From the NCBI GenBank assembly GCA_027492635.1, contig JAPUEH010000001.1:88266-132672 (forward strand): a stretch of DNA of 44,407 nt. Direction: 5' to 3'. Source of the DNA: Candidatus Saccharimonadota bacterium (GTDB lineage Bacteria; Patescibacteriota; Saccharimonadia; Saccharimonadales; Saccharimonadaceae). The number at the start of each line of letters is the position of its first letter. Within the stretch, counting starts at the first letter, position 1. The translations under genes were made by a program, and so were the position numbers. This document shows positions 1 to 9,514 of the stretch, piece by piece. The notes beneath the pieces were generated by a model that saw nothing but the letters and a program-made list of their open reading frames with translations, made no database searches and had not been told where the DNA came from.

Positions 1-974
1 AAGGCTATGGGCAACCACAACAGCTGCCTACTGCACCAGACCAGTCTGGCTATCCCGCTATGCCTCAAGCGATGCCGGGAAGTCAGCCTGTCGATCCTAA
101 TCAGCAGGTGGCCTATGGCCAGCCACAGACCTTAGATCCTATGGCTGGGTATGGGGTAGCCCCACAGACACCTCAAGCAAACCCAACGGTCATTCCAGAC
201 GCCGCCGTACAAGCAACGGCTAAACAAGCCCCGCAGACGCCTGCTCCGCGCCCAAAAAATACCACCCAAAACAGCCTGCTATTCTCTGAAATCCGCGACA
301 ATATGCTCATTATGGCAGATGGGAGCTTTCGTGCGGTCATTGCATGCAAATCCATCAACTTCGACCTCATGAGCTCACGCGAACGCGAAGGTGTAGAATT
401 TAGTTATCAAAATTTCATCAATTCACTCACGCATCCCGTACAAATACTTATTCGCTCGCAAAAAGTTGACATTGGTCCTTATCTGGAACGCCTTATTAAA
501 ATTCGCAAAACTCAAGACAATATGCTTCTTGGTGTACTTATGGACGATTATATTGACTTCATCGAAATCCTCAGCGATGAAGCCAATATCATGGACAAGA
601 GCTTCTATGTTGTCATCCCGTATGCGCCGACTGGCGACCTCAGCAATATCAAAGATGCAGGTAAAGGATTCTTTGCCAAGCTCTTCGGGGGTGGTGGAGG
701 TCCAGCAGTGACAAAAATCGACAAAATTACCTACCAAAAAGCCAAAGATGAAATGAAAAACCGTGTCGATTCAGTATCTAGCGGACTTTTCTCGATGGGA
801 GTACACTGCAAACAACTCACCACCAAACAGCTTGGCGAGCTCTATTTTAGCTATTACAATCCCGATACGGCAATCCGCCAGCCACTTGCTAATTTTGAAG
901 AAAACACCTTTACCTACGTGCGCAAAGGCGAAGGGCAAGCCGACAGACCAAACATCACAGGAGGACTAGAGTAG
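1..974 (+). CDS. VirB4/TraC N-terminal-domain-like protein (5' partial)
   Basis: The reading frame is open from the window edge (first full codon at base 3), so the true start is probably upstream; the ATG at 60 is only the first one visible. The first 70 or so visible residues are rich in Pro, Gln and Ala and look disordered. From about base 270 the protein becomes folded (begins NSLLFSEIRDNMLIMADGSF) and resembles the N-terminal domain that precedes the ATPase in VirB4/TraC proteins. No Walker motif is present. The stop TAG overlaps the GTG start of the VirB4 ATPase gene by one base, so the two are almost certainly co-translated and probably act together at the inner face of a type IV secretion channel. 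Family assignment rests on the sequence pattern and on the neighbour; it could be a Saccharibacteria-specific accessory subunit. Confidence 0.7.
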   Translation, partial: GYGQPQQLPTAPDQSGYPAMPQAMPGSQPVDPNQQVAYGQPQTLDPMAGYGVAPQTPQANPTVIPDAAVQATAKQAPQTPAPRPKNTTQNSLLFSEIRDNMLIMADGSFRAVIACKSINFDLMSSREREGVEFSYQNFINSLTHPVQILIRSQKVDIGPYLERLIKIRKTQDNMLLGVLMDDYIDFIEILSDEANIMDKSFYVVIPYAPTGDLSNIKDAGKGFFAKLFGGGGGPAVTKIDKITYQKAKDEMKNRVDSVSSGLFSMGVHCKQLTTKQLGELYFSYYNPDTAIRQPLANFEENTFTYVRKGEGQADRPNITGGLE

Positions 975-2803
975 TGGCTAAAAAACGAGATGCAGTTGAC
1001 ATCGCCGCGCAGCAGCGCGCCCGCGAACAAGCCGAAGTAGAGGCAGCATTCCTCAAAGGCGTCAATACGCTACGCGACCTTATTGCGCCGAGCAGCTTAG
1101 AGTTTCAGACCGATCATTTCCGACTCGGCACCAAATACGGCCGCACACTGTATATCTATGGTTACCCTCGCCAAATCTACACAGGTTGGCTCAGTAGTAT
1201 CATCAATATGGACGAAGTGCTTGACGTAAGCATGTTCCTGTATCCCGTCGATACACAAGTGATTATGCAAAACCTCAAGAAAAAGGTAACTCAGCTAGAA
1301 GCTAGCATGGCCATTGCGCAGGAAAAAGGTAAAACCCGCGACCCAGGACTCGAAGCCGCACTGCAAGACGCCGAGGAACTTCGCGACGAGCTCCAAGTAG
1401 GAAGCGAGAAGTTTTTCCGCTACGGTCTCTATATCACGCTCTATGCCGACAGTATGGATGATCTTGTGTTTGTGCAAAACAAAATCGAAACGCTTTTCGG
1501 TCAGCAGCTTGTATTTAGCAAGGTTGCCAGCAGTCAGCAGGAGCAGGGCCTCAATAGCACTGTGCCTCAGCTCATGGATCAGCTTCAAATCCGCCGCAAT
1601 ATGAACACGGGTGCAATCTCGACAAGTTTCCCATTCACGAGCGCCGACCTTACTCAGGAAAAAGGCATCCTTTACGGGATCAATATGCACAACAACGGTC
1701 TTGTGATTTTTGACCGTTTCACACTGGAAAATGCCAATATGGTCGTCTTCGCGAAGTCTGGTGCTGGTAAGTCGTTTACCGTCAAGCTTGAGGCTGTACG
1801 CTCCATGATGGTTGGCGCTGATGTGCTCATTATCGACCCAGAAAACGAATATCAACGTCTCTCCGATGCGGTGGGAGGTAGTTATATTCGCCTTAGTCTC
1901 AACTCCGATGTGCGTATCAATCCGTTCGACCTTCCTCGTGTTATCGACACCGAAGACGCCGACGATGCTCTGCGCGCCAATCTCGTCACACTCCACGGCC
2001 TATTGCGCCTCATGCTTGGTGGAGCGACCGCTACCAATACCAACGTAACCCTTAGTCCAGAAGAAGAAGCGGATCTCGACCAAGCACTCATCGACACCTA
2101 CGCCCGCCTCGGCATCACAAGTGACCCGCTCACACACAACAGCGTTCCGCCAACCATGAGTGACCTCTATGACACGCTACTCCACATGGGCGGTACGGGT
2201 CCAAAGCTTGCCCAGCGCCTCCGCAAGTTTACAAGTGGTACATTTGCCGGTATATTCTCGCAGCAGAGCAATATCGAAATCAACAACTCCATGGTCGTCT
2301 TTAACATCCGTGACCTTGAAGATGAACTTCGCCCAATCGCCATGTATATCGTCCTGAGTCACATTTGGAATATTACTCGTTCGCAGCGCAAAAAACGCAT
2401 GCTTATCGTAGACGAGGCATGGCAACTCATGAAATACGAAGACTCAGCCAACTTCCTCTTTAGCCTCGCCAAACGAGCTCGTAAATATTTCCTCGGCATC
2501 ACCACTATCACGCAGGACGTCGAAGACTTTATGAGCAGCAAAATGGGCCGAGCCATCGTGGCAAACAGCTCCATGCAGCTCCTTCTCAAACAATCCGCCA
2601 GCGCAGTCGATGTACTTGGCGACGTCTTCAAGCTCACCGAAGAAGAGCGCAAACGCCTCGGCAACTTCCCGGTTGGACAAGGCCTATTCTTTGCTGGTCA
2701 AAACCACGTCCACATCCAAGTGATTGCCAGTCAGACAGAGACTCAGCTTGTAACGACAAACCCGATGGATCAGATGAAGCAGCAAGCAAGCCAGGATAAA
2801 TAA
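974..2803 (+). CDS. virB4: VirB4/TraC-type secretion ATPase
   Basis: Predicted cytoplasmic ATPase that energises a type IV secretion or conjugation channel. The 609-residue product has an N-terminal VirB4-like region (about 45-230) with a charged, probably coiled-coil segment around 95-140. The P-loop ATPase follows: Walker A SGAGKS at 262-267 (K266) and Walker B LIVDEAW with D480-E481. Downstream, the segment containing ITTITQDVEDF fits the motif region of HerA/VirB4 ATPases. The start is GTG at 974, overlapping the previous stop by one base. The C-terminal 20 residues are Gln-rich. The next gene, a huge membrane protein, begins 17 bases after the stop. The VirB4 family is clear from the two nucleotide-binding motifs and the length; the identity of the transported substrate cannot be told. 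Confidence 0.9.
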   Translation: MAKKRDAVDIAAQQRAREQAEVEAAFLKGVNTLRDLIAPSSLEFQTDHFRLGTKYGRTLYIYGYPRQIYTGWLSSIINMDEVLDVSMFLYPVDTQVIMQNLKKKVTQLEASMAIAQEKGKTRDPGLEAALQDAEELRDELQVGSEKFFRYGLYITLYADSMDDLVFVQNKIETLFGQQLVFSKVASSQQEQGLNSTVPQLMDQLQIRRNMNTGAISTSFPFTSADLTQEKGILYGINMHNNGLVIFDRFTLENANMVVFAKSGAGKSFTVKLEAVRSMMVGADVLIIDPENEYQRLSDAVGGSYIRLSLNSDVRINPFDLPRVIDTEDADDALRANLVTLHGLLRLMLGGATATNTNVTLSPEEEADLDQALIDTYARLGITSDPLTHNSVPPTMSDLYDTLLHMGGTGPKLAQRLRKFTSGTFAGIFSQQSNIEINNSMVVFNIRDLEDELRPIAMYIVLSHIWNITRSQRKKRMLIVDEAWQLMKYEDSANFLFSLAKRARKYFLGITTITQDVEDFMSSKMGRAIVANSSMQLLLKQSASAVDVLGDVFKLTEEERKRLGNFPVGQGLFFAGQNHVHIQVIASQTETQLVTTNPMDQMKQQASQDK

Positions 2804-2820
2804 TCAATCCTTAGAAAATT

Positions 2821-5800
2821 ATGGCATCTCTAGACGACGACCTCAATCCAGCAAAGAAAAGGACTACCTGGGACGACCAAAGGGGTAGGCTTGCAACAGG
2901 TCTATCAAACCGCGAGAACCAAGCAAGTGATGAACCTAGCGGTGCCAACTCTCAGTCGGAGTCTCTTCGTAACGACGAAGATTCTGGCGCAAGTTCAACA
3001 TCTGAAGATACCGAGTCTAGCTCTCGCGGTAAACGCACCATGGCAGGTCATCTAGATGAAGACTTCTTGCCAAAAAGAAGTCGAATGACACTCAATGCTC
3101 TCAAAAAAAAGGGGCCCCTTTCCTTTATCATAGGACTTCTACTCGGCGGAGGAGGTATTTTTGCCTCGCTCCTGTCTCCTGGCGTTGCCCTTGTTCAGAT
3201 TAAAGAAGCATTGATGGACGACATGAACGATGCACTTGCAGCCATGGATTACCGTATGCAGCATATCGTACGCGCAAAAATGAAAAACACCACTTCTGGT
3301 TTTTGCAGCCGCAAGGTGTCTATACGCTGCAACTATCGCAGTATGTCCAAAAAGCAAATAGAAAAGCTTCGCAAGGCAGGAATCCACGTCCAGACAAAAG
3401 GTCGCACCCTTAGTGGAAAGTATAAAATTGACTACCTGGCAGAGATGAAGCCCGATGGCAGTAGACCCGGACCAAACGACAGAATTACCGCCAATAAATT
3501 TGGCAAAGCTTATAATACCAACCCGTCATTTCGTGGCAAACTCCACCAAACATGGGCGCCGCGATGGATGTCCGTCAACGACAAGATGGGTAAAAGTTTT
3601 TCAAAAAAGTTTGGACTTAAGCGGCATCGACTTCTTAATGGAAAGTCCGAAAGCGAAATAAAGAAGCAGTACAACAAAGGCGTCAAGGAGGGTCTTGCGG
3701 AGGATAGTAGCAAGCGAGGACTTCGGCGTTCTCCTGACGGCGAAGGCAACAACGGTAGACTTGTAGACGGCAACAATCAAGAAGTGCGCACAAATGGTCA
3801 ACCCGTCCAAGCAGATAACTTTGAGGCAGAACTAGAGAGAACAAGAGCTCGCTCTGGAGGCAAACTGAAAGGCGGCCTCATGAAAGGTCTTAGAGCAGCA
3901 AATGGTGTCACAGGAACCCAAGCGGAAGCATGCCAGCTTATACGCAAATTACGAATGTTAGGAATGATATCCCGCAATCTTAAGTTTGCTCAGGCATTGC
4001 GATCATTTTATATCGTAGCCAATACAGCCGACTCAATCAAAGACGGATCCGCTACACCCGAAGCCGTATCCGCCCTCATGGCTATGATTACAGAGGTCGA
4101 CACGAGAAAGATGATAGAGCCAGATGATGATGCGCTAACTGGAGCATTTGAAACCATGTTCGGCTCAGCAAGTGGACCGCCAGCCGCAGATAAACTCGTC
4201 GAAAATCCCGATTTTGGTAAGGATGGTTTTTCGTCGCCTGGCATGAAAGCCTCTCTTTACGGTGCGGTTCCAAGCAGCCTATCCACACGAGACTCGGCGG
4301 CATCACTAAACGGCAATATGGGGACACGCCTTAGTAATCTATCGACAAAACTAGCAAACTTCACCGATACGGGTAATTGCGACCTCTACGAAAATCCAGT
4401 CGTAGCAGGAGCAGGGATTATAGCGAGCGTCGCCGCAGGAGTTGGCACAGCAGGTGGATCAGCTGTCGCACAAGGTGTAAAAGCCGCAGCTATGCTAGTC
4501 CTTAGTATGGTGGTCGAGCAGTTTATAGATTCAATGCTAGCGCGCCTATCCGACGGCGACCTGTTTGACTATGACAATGCCAGAGGTTATGACTCTGGTA
4601 ATGTCTGGGCAGCTGGGGCTGGGGCGCTAGGAAGCGTCGCAAGCAGCAGCCACGGCATGTCACCCGTATCTACTCATGCAGAAATTGAAAGTTATCAAAA
4701 AGTGAGCGCAGAGGTCAAGCAGCAAAACATAGAGATTGATCGTATAGCTGCAGCCCAGACACCTTTTGACATATATAACCAGTATTCATTCCTTGGATCG
4801 ATCGTATGGAGTATCAATCCCATCCTCCTCGACTCCACAAAAAATGTAGCCACAGCCCTTAGTGTCCCATCAGGTATTTTTGGCACAGCCTTGCAGTGGC
4901 TCAATCCTACCGTAGACGCAGCCACACCATCTCCTATCGAGCGCTACAAAAAAAACGACTCCAATGAAATCATGAAAGAAATGAATCTCAAAGGCTCCGA
5001 CCTCTTTGGTAACTATCGATTTGCAATGGGCGACGACGAGCTTCATGCCGACCCAGATCAAATCGCCTCATGGATGGCAGATGCACGCCAGGTAGATGCC
5101 GAAACAGGAGAGCCCCTCACGACCTGCAGTGCCATCAACGACGCCGCCAGCCAGACGGGGAAACCTGCATCCGAGCTGCTAGGCATGAACCCTGCCGACA
5201 CATCAGTAATCGCCAAGATGCGCTACACAGATGAAGTAGCTAAGCCAGATACAGCCATCAGTCTCGGTGAGGATAATGCACCTATCGAAGCAGAGACAGC
5301 TAGTGCAACAATACCGACAAGAGAGGATGTTGATATAAAGAGCGAGATAGCAACCTACCCTTGGCAAGGTTTAGACCCGCAATCAAACGACCCTAAGCAT
5401 TGCGACGAAGCACTCACGCGTGACGTTCGCACTTATGCCCACTTCCTCCGCTATTGCCGCTTCGGCCCCTCTCGCGAAGAGGGTGAGCTTGGCCGCACAA
5501 TCAACTTTGGTGATGGTGATGGCGGCGATTATCAGGGCACTGCACTGTCTGGCCTCACCACTACAGCCAAATGGCAATCTACAGGAAAAGAATGTCTTAA
5601 ATCTAATACTTGTCAAGCCGGACAGGTTCCTAATGGTCGGCAAGGAGTTACTCATCCATTTGGAAATAGCGAGCAATACAATGACTTCTGTCGCCCCGCC
5701 TACTACGACATCTATGCTACCTACACAATGGATTACGCAATAGATCAAGGTCTTGAGCAAGACGATGAAGAGGGTGAAGGCGCAGCCGAAAAAGAGGCAG

Positions 5801-6285
5801 AATCATCAGGTAAATACGACTGGCCAATGAAGGGAGAGGGTACGGTAATTACCAGTTGCTTCGCAGCCCGCTGGGGGACATTCCATGCCGCCCTCGATAT
5901 CGCAGCAGGTGGCGAACCGGAGATTGTAGCAGCAGATGGCGGAGAAGTTTCAGCAGTGAGCCACAATGAGGCACCTTTTTCCGGGTTTGGAGAGACAGTC
6001 GTCATAAAACATAGTGACGGCATGTATACTCGCTACTCACATATGAAAGAAGGGTCGATTGCCGTATCAAAGGGGGATAAAGTAAGCAAGGGAGATAAAA
6101 TTGGCATACAAGGTAATACTGGTGCAAGCCAGGGTGCCCACCTCGACTTCGGTATGAGTAAAGACGCATCAGTTCCGAACACCCAGTCTGGTTCAGAAAA
6201 CCCCATGAACTACCTTACTGTGCCATCTGGTGTAAATAATCAGGCAAACTGCACCAAAGACGGAGGGAGTACGGTATCGACATGA
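2821..6285 (+). CDS. Large VirB6-like membrane protein with C-terminal M23 peptidase domain (cassette A)
   Basis: An 1154-residue protein. Residues 1-95 are charged and hydrophilic. A strong membrane segment lies at about 98-125 (FIIGLLLGGGGIFASLL), followed by a long basic region and further Gly/Ala-rich hydrophobic segments at about 525-580, 595-612 and 655-700. This layout resembles a VirB6/TrbL-type channel component, an inference supported by the VirB4 gene 17 bases upstream. The C-terminal 145 residues form an M23 (LytM/lysostaphin-like) domain with H1022xxxD1026, H1074 and H1107, but the second His of the final HxH motif is Asp (HLD, D1109), so zinc binding may be altered. It is a clear paralogue of the 12192 gene: both share a TTSG motif after the first membrane segment and the pattern EIDxIAAxxxPFDxxNQxSFxGS. 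The TGA stop overlaps the next ATG (ATGA). Confidence 0.8.
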   Translation: MASLDDDLNPAKKRTTWDDQRGRLATGLSNRENQASDEPSGANSQSESLRNDEDSGASSTSEDTESSSRGKRTMAGHLDEDFLPKRSRMTLNALKKKGPLSFIIGLLLGGGGIFASLLSPGVALVQIKEALMDDMNDALAAMDYRMQHIVRAKMKNTTSGFCSRKVSIRCNYRSMSKKQIEKLRKAGIHVQTKGRTLSGKYKIDYLAEMKPDGSRPGPNDRITANKFGKAYNTNPSFRGKLHQTWAPRWMSVNDKMGKSFSKKFGLKRHRLLNGKSESEIKKQYNKGVKEGLAEDSSKRGLRRSPDGEGNNGRLVDGNNQEVRTNGQPVQADNFEAELERTRARSGGKLKGGLMKGLRAANGVTGTQAEACQLIRKLRMLGMISRNLKFAQALRSFYIVANTADSIKDGSATPEAVSALMAMITEVDTRKMIEPDDDALTGAFETMFGSASGPPAADKLVENPDFGKDGFSSPGMKASLYGAVPSSLSTRDSAASLNGNMGTRLSNLSTKLANFTDTGNCDLYENPVVAGAGIIASVAAGVGTAGGSAVAQGVKAAAMLVLSMVVEQFIDSMLARLSDGDLFDYDNARGYDSGNVWAAGAGALGSVASSSHGMSPVSTHAEIESYQKVSAEVKQQNIEIDRIAAAQTPFDIYNQYSFLGSIVWSINPILLDSTKNVATALSVPSGIFGTALQWLNPTVDAATPSPIERYKKNDSNEIMKEMNLKGSDLFGNYRFAMGDDELHADPDQIASWMADARQVDAETGEPLTTCSAINDAASQTGKPASELLGMNPADTSVIAKMRYTDEVAKPDTAISLGEDNAPIEAETASATIPTREDVDIKSEIATYPWQGLDPQSNDPKHCDEALTRDVRTYAHFLRYCRFGPSREEGELGRTINFGDGDGGDYQGTALSGLTTTAKWQSTGKECLKSNTCQAGQVPNGRQGVTHPFGNSEQYNDFCRPAYYDIYATYTMDYAIDQGLEQDDEEGEGAAEKEAESSGKYDWPMKGEGTVITSCFAARWGTFHAALDIAAGGEPEIVAADGGEVSAVSHNEAPFSGFGETVVIKHSDGMYTRYSHMKEGSIAVSKGDKVSKGDKIGIQGNTGASQGAHLDFGMSKDASVPNTQSGSENPMNYLTVPSGVNNQANCTKDGGSTVST

Positions 6286-9119
6286 CACACTCTAGATCAC
6301 TTACAGCTAAGATTCATAGGACATTTACGGTTCTTATTCTCGCAATATTCACGTCCATGAATATTGTCGTTTACCTCCCTATGTCAGTGTTTGGCGCGAC
6401 AGAAGGCGCACCACTTAGCCCGCAGGGTGCCGGTATTGGCAGTGGACCTTTTCAACGACTAAACCAGTCAGAGTTTTTCAATGCCTGCGGAGGAGGGGAC
6501 GGGGGATCGACTACACCAACGGCTAGTGGCGATCTTGGTAATGTCTACATGCTAGGAGATTCTATTACACTTGGAGCTCAGCAGAGTGGTATTGAAGATA
6601 AATTTAAAGAAGCGGGCGCAAAAGAAGTTACAATTAGCGCATCTGGTGGTGGCAACCTAGGTAGTCCCGGCACGACCGGTACTCGAAAATCTGGCTATGA
6701 TGCTATTGAAAGTGATAAATCCACTATCAAAGCAGCAAATACCATCATCGTTGCACATGGAACAAACCAGATGGAAAACAACGTTGGCAGTCCATCCGAC
6801 AGTAACGCTTATGTATCAAATTCTCAAGAATCCATCAAAGAAGCAATCAAGAAGATTAAAGCTACCGGCACATCTGGAAAAATCTATTGGGTAGACGTTG
6901 CTATATCTGCAGCTGGTCCAGGAATATACCCTTCATTTGTACATCTTATCGACAAAGCAATTTATGCAAGCGCATCAGAGGAAGGCTATACTACAATCTC
7001 GTGGGCAAAAAAAGTTGATTCCAGCTACGACCCAGCCAATGCCACTGGTCCGGTAAATGACTCGCAAAATTACCTTGCAGATGGCATTCATCCAAGCTCT
7101 GCAGGATACCCAGTATATATGGATACCGTTGTAAATGGCGCAAAGTCTGGAGGAGGGAATGGAAGTGAAGACAACCAGACAACTGGAACCAGTAATGAAG
7201 ATGACACTAACAGCAATAAGGGTTCAGGAGGCAGCCTCCAGCAAATTGCCGATGATGCCGTGCGAGAAGGTGAAGGCAAGAATATTAATGTCGCTATTAA
7301 GATTAGTGGAGATCAATCCGCCTCTGCTGGAGAGCAAGGACAGATGCCGTCGGCCTCGGTGATTAAACTACTAGTAGCCGCAGCCTTATCCAAAAAGAAT
7401 GTACCTCTGGCTAGCGTAAGTAACGACTTAGAATTAATGATTCGTGACTCAAACAATGAAGCTGCAAATAGACTAATAGATAGAGCTGGTGGGGTTGGTG
7501 ATATTAATAATGTAGCGAGCGAATTAGGCATAGGAAGTGATGCGCATATAGGACGCAAAATGCTTGAAAGTGTTGGTGGCGCCGATCCAAATACCATTTC
7601 CTCAAAAGGTTCCGATTCGCTATTAGGAGAATTTAAAAAATCATCAGAAGGAAGTGGACAGATTAGTCAAGACTACGCTAATGCGGTTATTGATGCCATG
7701 AAAGCTCAAACAGTAGCAACAAAGTGGGGTAGCTCTGGCATACCAAAAGAGAACATGGCACACAAGACAGGCGAGCTTAACGGTGCTCAGCATGACGTAG
7801 GGTTTTTTATAAAAGGAGATAAGTGGCTCACAGTAACTACAATGACAAATGAGCCTGGAGGCGACGGATCGCAAGGTGTTGAGCTTGTAAAAACTACCGC
7901 AAAAAAAATATATGATGCGTGGGGAGGGGATTCAGAAACGACAGCTGAAGACGACGGATGCTGTGCAAGCGGTGACAGTAGCGGTACTTCTGGCGGTGGC
8001 GCAGGAGATCCGCTACCGGAATCAGTTCCAGAGCCATGGCGAACCCTTATTAATGATGCTGCCGAAAAGCACCCCGACTCCGATCGTCGCATCGTAGCTG
8101 CTACGCTATGGGCAGAAAACCGAGGCTGGCCAGAATATAAAGAGGGAAGCTCGACAACCTCAGGGGTTGGCGCTGTTGGATTCTGGCAATTTATGCCTCA
8201 ATCTTGGGCAGCAATGGGAGAGGATGGCGATGGCGATGGCGTTAAAGACCCTAAAAACCCTAAAGACGCAGTACATGGCGCCTTCAATCATAGCCCAGAC
8301 TCGGCGGGTAAGCCTATTATTTATGAAGGAACTGGCGACCTAGAGGGTGATTACGAAACAAAAAAATTCTATAGAAATGATGAAGCAAAAAAAAGCTTAC
8401 TCACCTACATGGCTAACTATAACGGAAATGACGGGAGTGCTATCGAGGGATCTACATTACCAAACTTCCAGAGAGCTCAGAATGGAGATTATGTACGCAT
8501 GGGCTACTGGCTCATGGCTAGTAATTTCGAAAAAGGATGGATGCCGGAGGCGGACGAATTAGTAGATGCATCAGCTCAAGGACCAGGTGCAAAAGGTGGT
8601 AGTGCAAGTACACTAACAAGTAGCAATACAAGCGGCAAAAATTGTGCAAAAAAAAGTGACTCCGCCTTTGGCGAAGGAATCGTAGCCGCAGCAAAAGAGA
8701 TGGCAACCTGGGGTGAAAAATATAATTCTTGTTATGTATATGGCTCAGGCCATGGATCCCGAGAGGACCTGGAAAAACGAATTGACAATCACTTTAGTGG
8801 ATCGGAAAACGCAGTTGACTGCTCTGCTTTTGTAACAGCTGTAATACTCAAGGGTACAGGGGAATATGTACCAGGCAATACAAATAGCTTCTGTGATGGA
8901 GGGGAGTTTGAAAAGATACCCATAGCTCAGGCGCAACCTGGTGACCTTTCGATAGACTGTAATGCTCACGTAGAGGTAATAACAGAAGTGAAAGGACCTA
9001 GTGACTTCATCACCTCCGGTTCACATATGGACGGGTGTGGCCCTGATCACGGAGCAAGCCCTGGAACATACAAAGGAACTGAAAGTTTTGTACTAAGATT
9101 TAAAGGGGCTAAGAAATAA
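6282..9119 (+). CDS. Secreted multi-domain cell-wall hydrolase: SGNH, beta-lactamase-like, transglycosylase-like and NlpC/P60-like domains
   Basis: A 945-residue protein with an N-terminal signal or anchor helix (about 14-38). Four domains follow. (1) SGNH/GDSL hydrolase at about 85-285: GDS with S94, a GTN block, and D267GIH270; such domains often deacetylate glycans. (2) Class A beta-lactamase/DD-peptidase-like domain at about 310-540: S359VIK362, SNN at 390-392, K495TG. (3) Lysozyme-like transglycosylase domain at about 575-765: catalytic Glu candidate E612, GFWQFMPQSW, and an MltB-like calcium motif (DGDGDGVKD). (4) NlpC/P60 or CHAP-like cysteine peptidase at about 805-945: C847 in DCSAF, H896. 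Low-complexity Gly/Ser/Thr linkers join them. The start overlaps the upstream gene by 4 bases and the stop overlaps the next ATG by one (TAATG). All predicted activities act on peptidoglycan; whether the target is its own wall or a host wall is inference. Confidence 0.82.
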   Translation: MTHSRSLTAKIHRTFTVLILAIFTSMNIVVYLPMSVFGATEGAPLSPQGAGIGSGPFQRLNQSEFFNACGGGDGGSTTPTASGDLGNVYMLGDSITLGAQQSGIEDKFKEAGAKEVTISASGGGNLGSPGTTGTRKSGYDAIESDKSTIKAANTIIVAHGTNQMENNVGSPSDSNAYVSNSQESIKEAIKKIKATGTSGKIYWVDVAISAAGPGIYPSFVHLIDKAIYASASEEGYTTISWAKKVDSSYDPANATGPVNDSQNYLADGIHPSSAGYPVYMDTVVNGAKSGGGNGSEDNQTTGTSNEDDTNSNKGSGGSLQQIADDAVREGEGKNINVAIKISGDQSASAGEQGQMPSASVIKLLVAAALSKKNVPLASVSNDLELMIRDSNNEAANRLIDRAGGVGDINNVASELGIGSDAHIGRKMLESVGGADPNTISSKGSDSLLGEFKKSSEGSGQISQDYANAVIDAMKAQTVATKWGSSGIPKENMAHKTGELNGAQHDVGFFIKGDKWLTVTTMTNEPGGDGSQGVELVKTTAKKIYDAWGGDSETTAEDDGCCASGDSSGTSGGGAGDPLPESVPEPWRTLINDAAEKHPDSDRRIVAATLWAENRGWPEYKEGSSTTSGVGAVGFWQFMPQSWAAMGEDGDGDGVKDPKNPKDAVHGAFNHSPDSAGKPIIYEGTGDLEGDYETKKFYRNDEAKKSLLTYMANYNGNDGSAIEGSTLPNFQRAQNGDYVRMGYWLMASNFEKGWMPEADELVDASAQGPGAKGGSASTLTSSNTSGKNCAKKSDSAFGEGIVAAAKEMATWGEKYNSCYVYGSGHGSREDLEKRIDNHFSGSENAVDCSAFVTAVILKGTGEYVPGNTNSFCDGGEFEKIPIAQAQPGDLSIDCNAHVEVITEVKGPSDFITSGSHMDGCGPDHGASPGTYKGTESFVLRFKGAKK

Positions 9120-9511
9120 TGATAGACATTAAATACTGGTTGCAAACACACCTCAAACTATCCTTTATACTAGTAGCCTGTCTTTTAGCAATTCCAGCTG
9201 TAGTAATTGTCATTAATAAGCAATCAGATAAGGCAAGCTCCAAATATGTCTTAAGCAAGAAGCTAAATCGTACCGACTTTAACGTAACAAATACCCTTGT
9301 AGATAGCCAGGGCTGGAAGCTTGTAAGAATTGTATCCACTCGTAGTGTAGACAAAGGTAATGCTGCATATGCTATATTTTATAGTGAAGCCAATCAGATG
9401 GTATTGAAGCTAGGACCGGGTACATATTTCTCTAAACAAAGCCTTGCGAAAACAGGCATGCCAGAAGATGTTCAAGAAGAGATGTTAAAAAAACTTGGTC
9501 AAAGGCAATAA
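9119..9511 (+). CDS. Small single-pass membrane protein of cassette A
   Basis: A 130-residue protein with one N-terminal membrane helix (about 13-33, SFILVACLLAIPAVVIVI) and an external soluble domain of about 95 residues. No recognised domain. Its ATG overlaps the TAA of the hydrolase gene by one base, so translation is probably coupled. The C-terminal half (ending in PEDVQEEMLKKLGQRQ) weakly resembles in layout the C-terminal half of the 210-residue protein that ends cassette B, suggesting a shared small domain, but the similarity is too low to be certain by eye. Its position suggests an accessory or anchoring subunit of the secretion or hydrolase complex. Confidence 0.7.
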   Translation: MIDIKYWLQTHLKLSFILVACLLAIPAVVIVINKQSDKASSKYVLSKKLNRTDFNVTNTLVDSQGWKLVRIVSTRSVDKGNAAYAIFYSEANQMVLKLGPGTYFSKQSLAKTGMPEDVQEEMLKKLGQRQ

Positions 9512-9514
9512 TCT

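Noticed and set aside
7314-7920. An acquired antibiotic-resistance beta-lactamase
   Set aside because: The beta-lactamase-like domain is embedded between wall-active domains of one secreted protein, so a role in wall processing is more likely than resistance.
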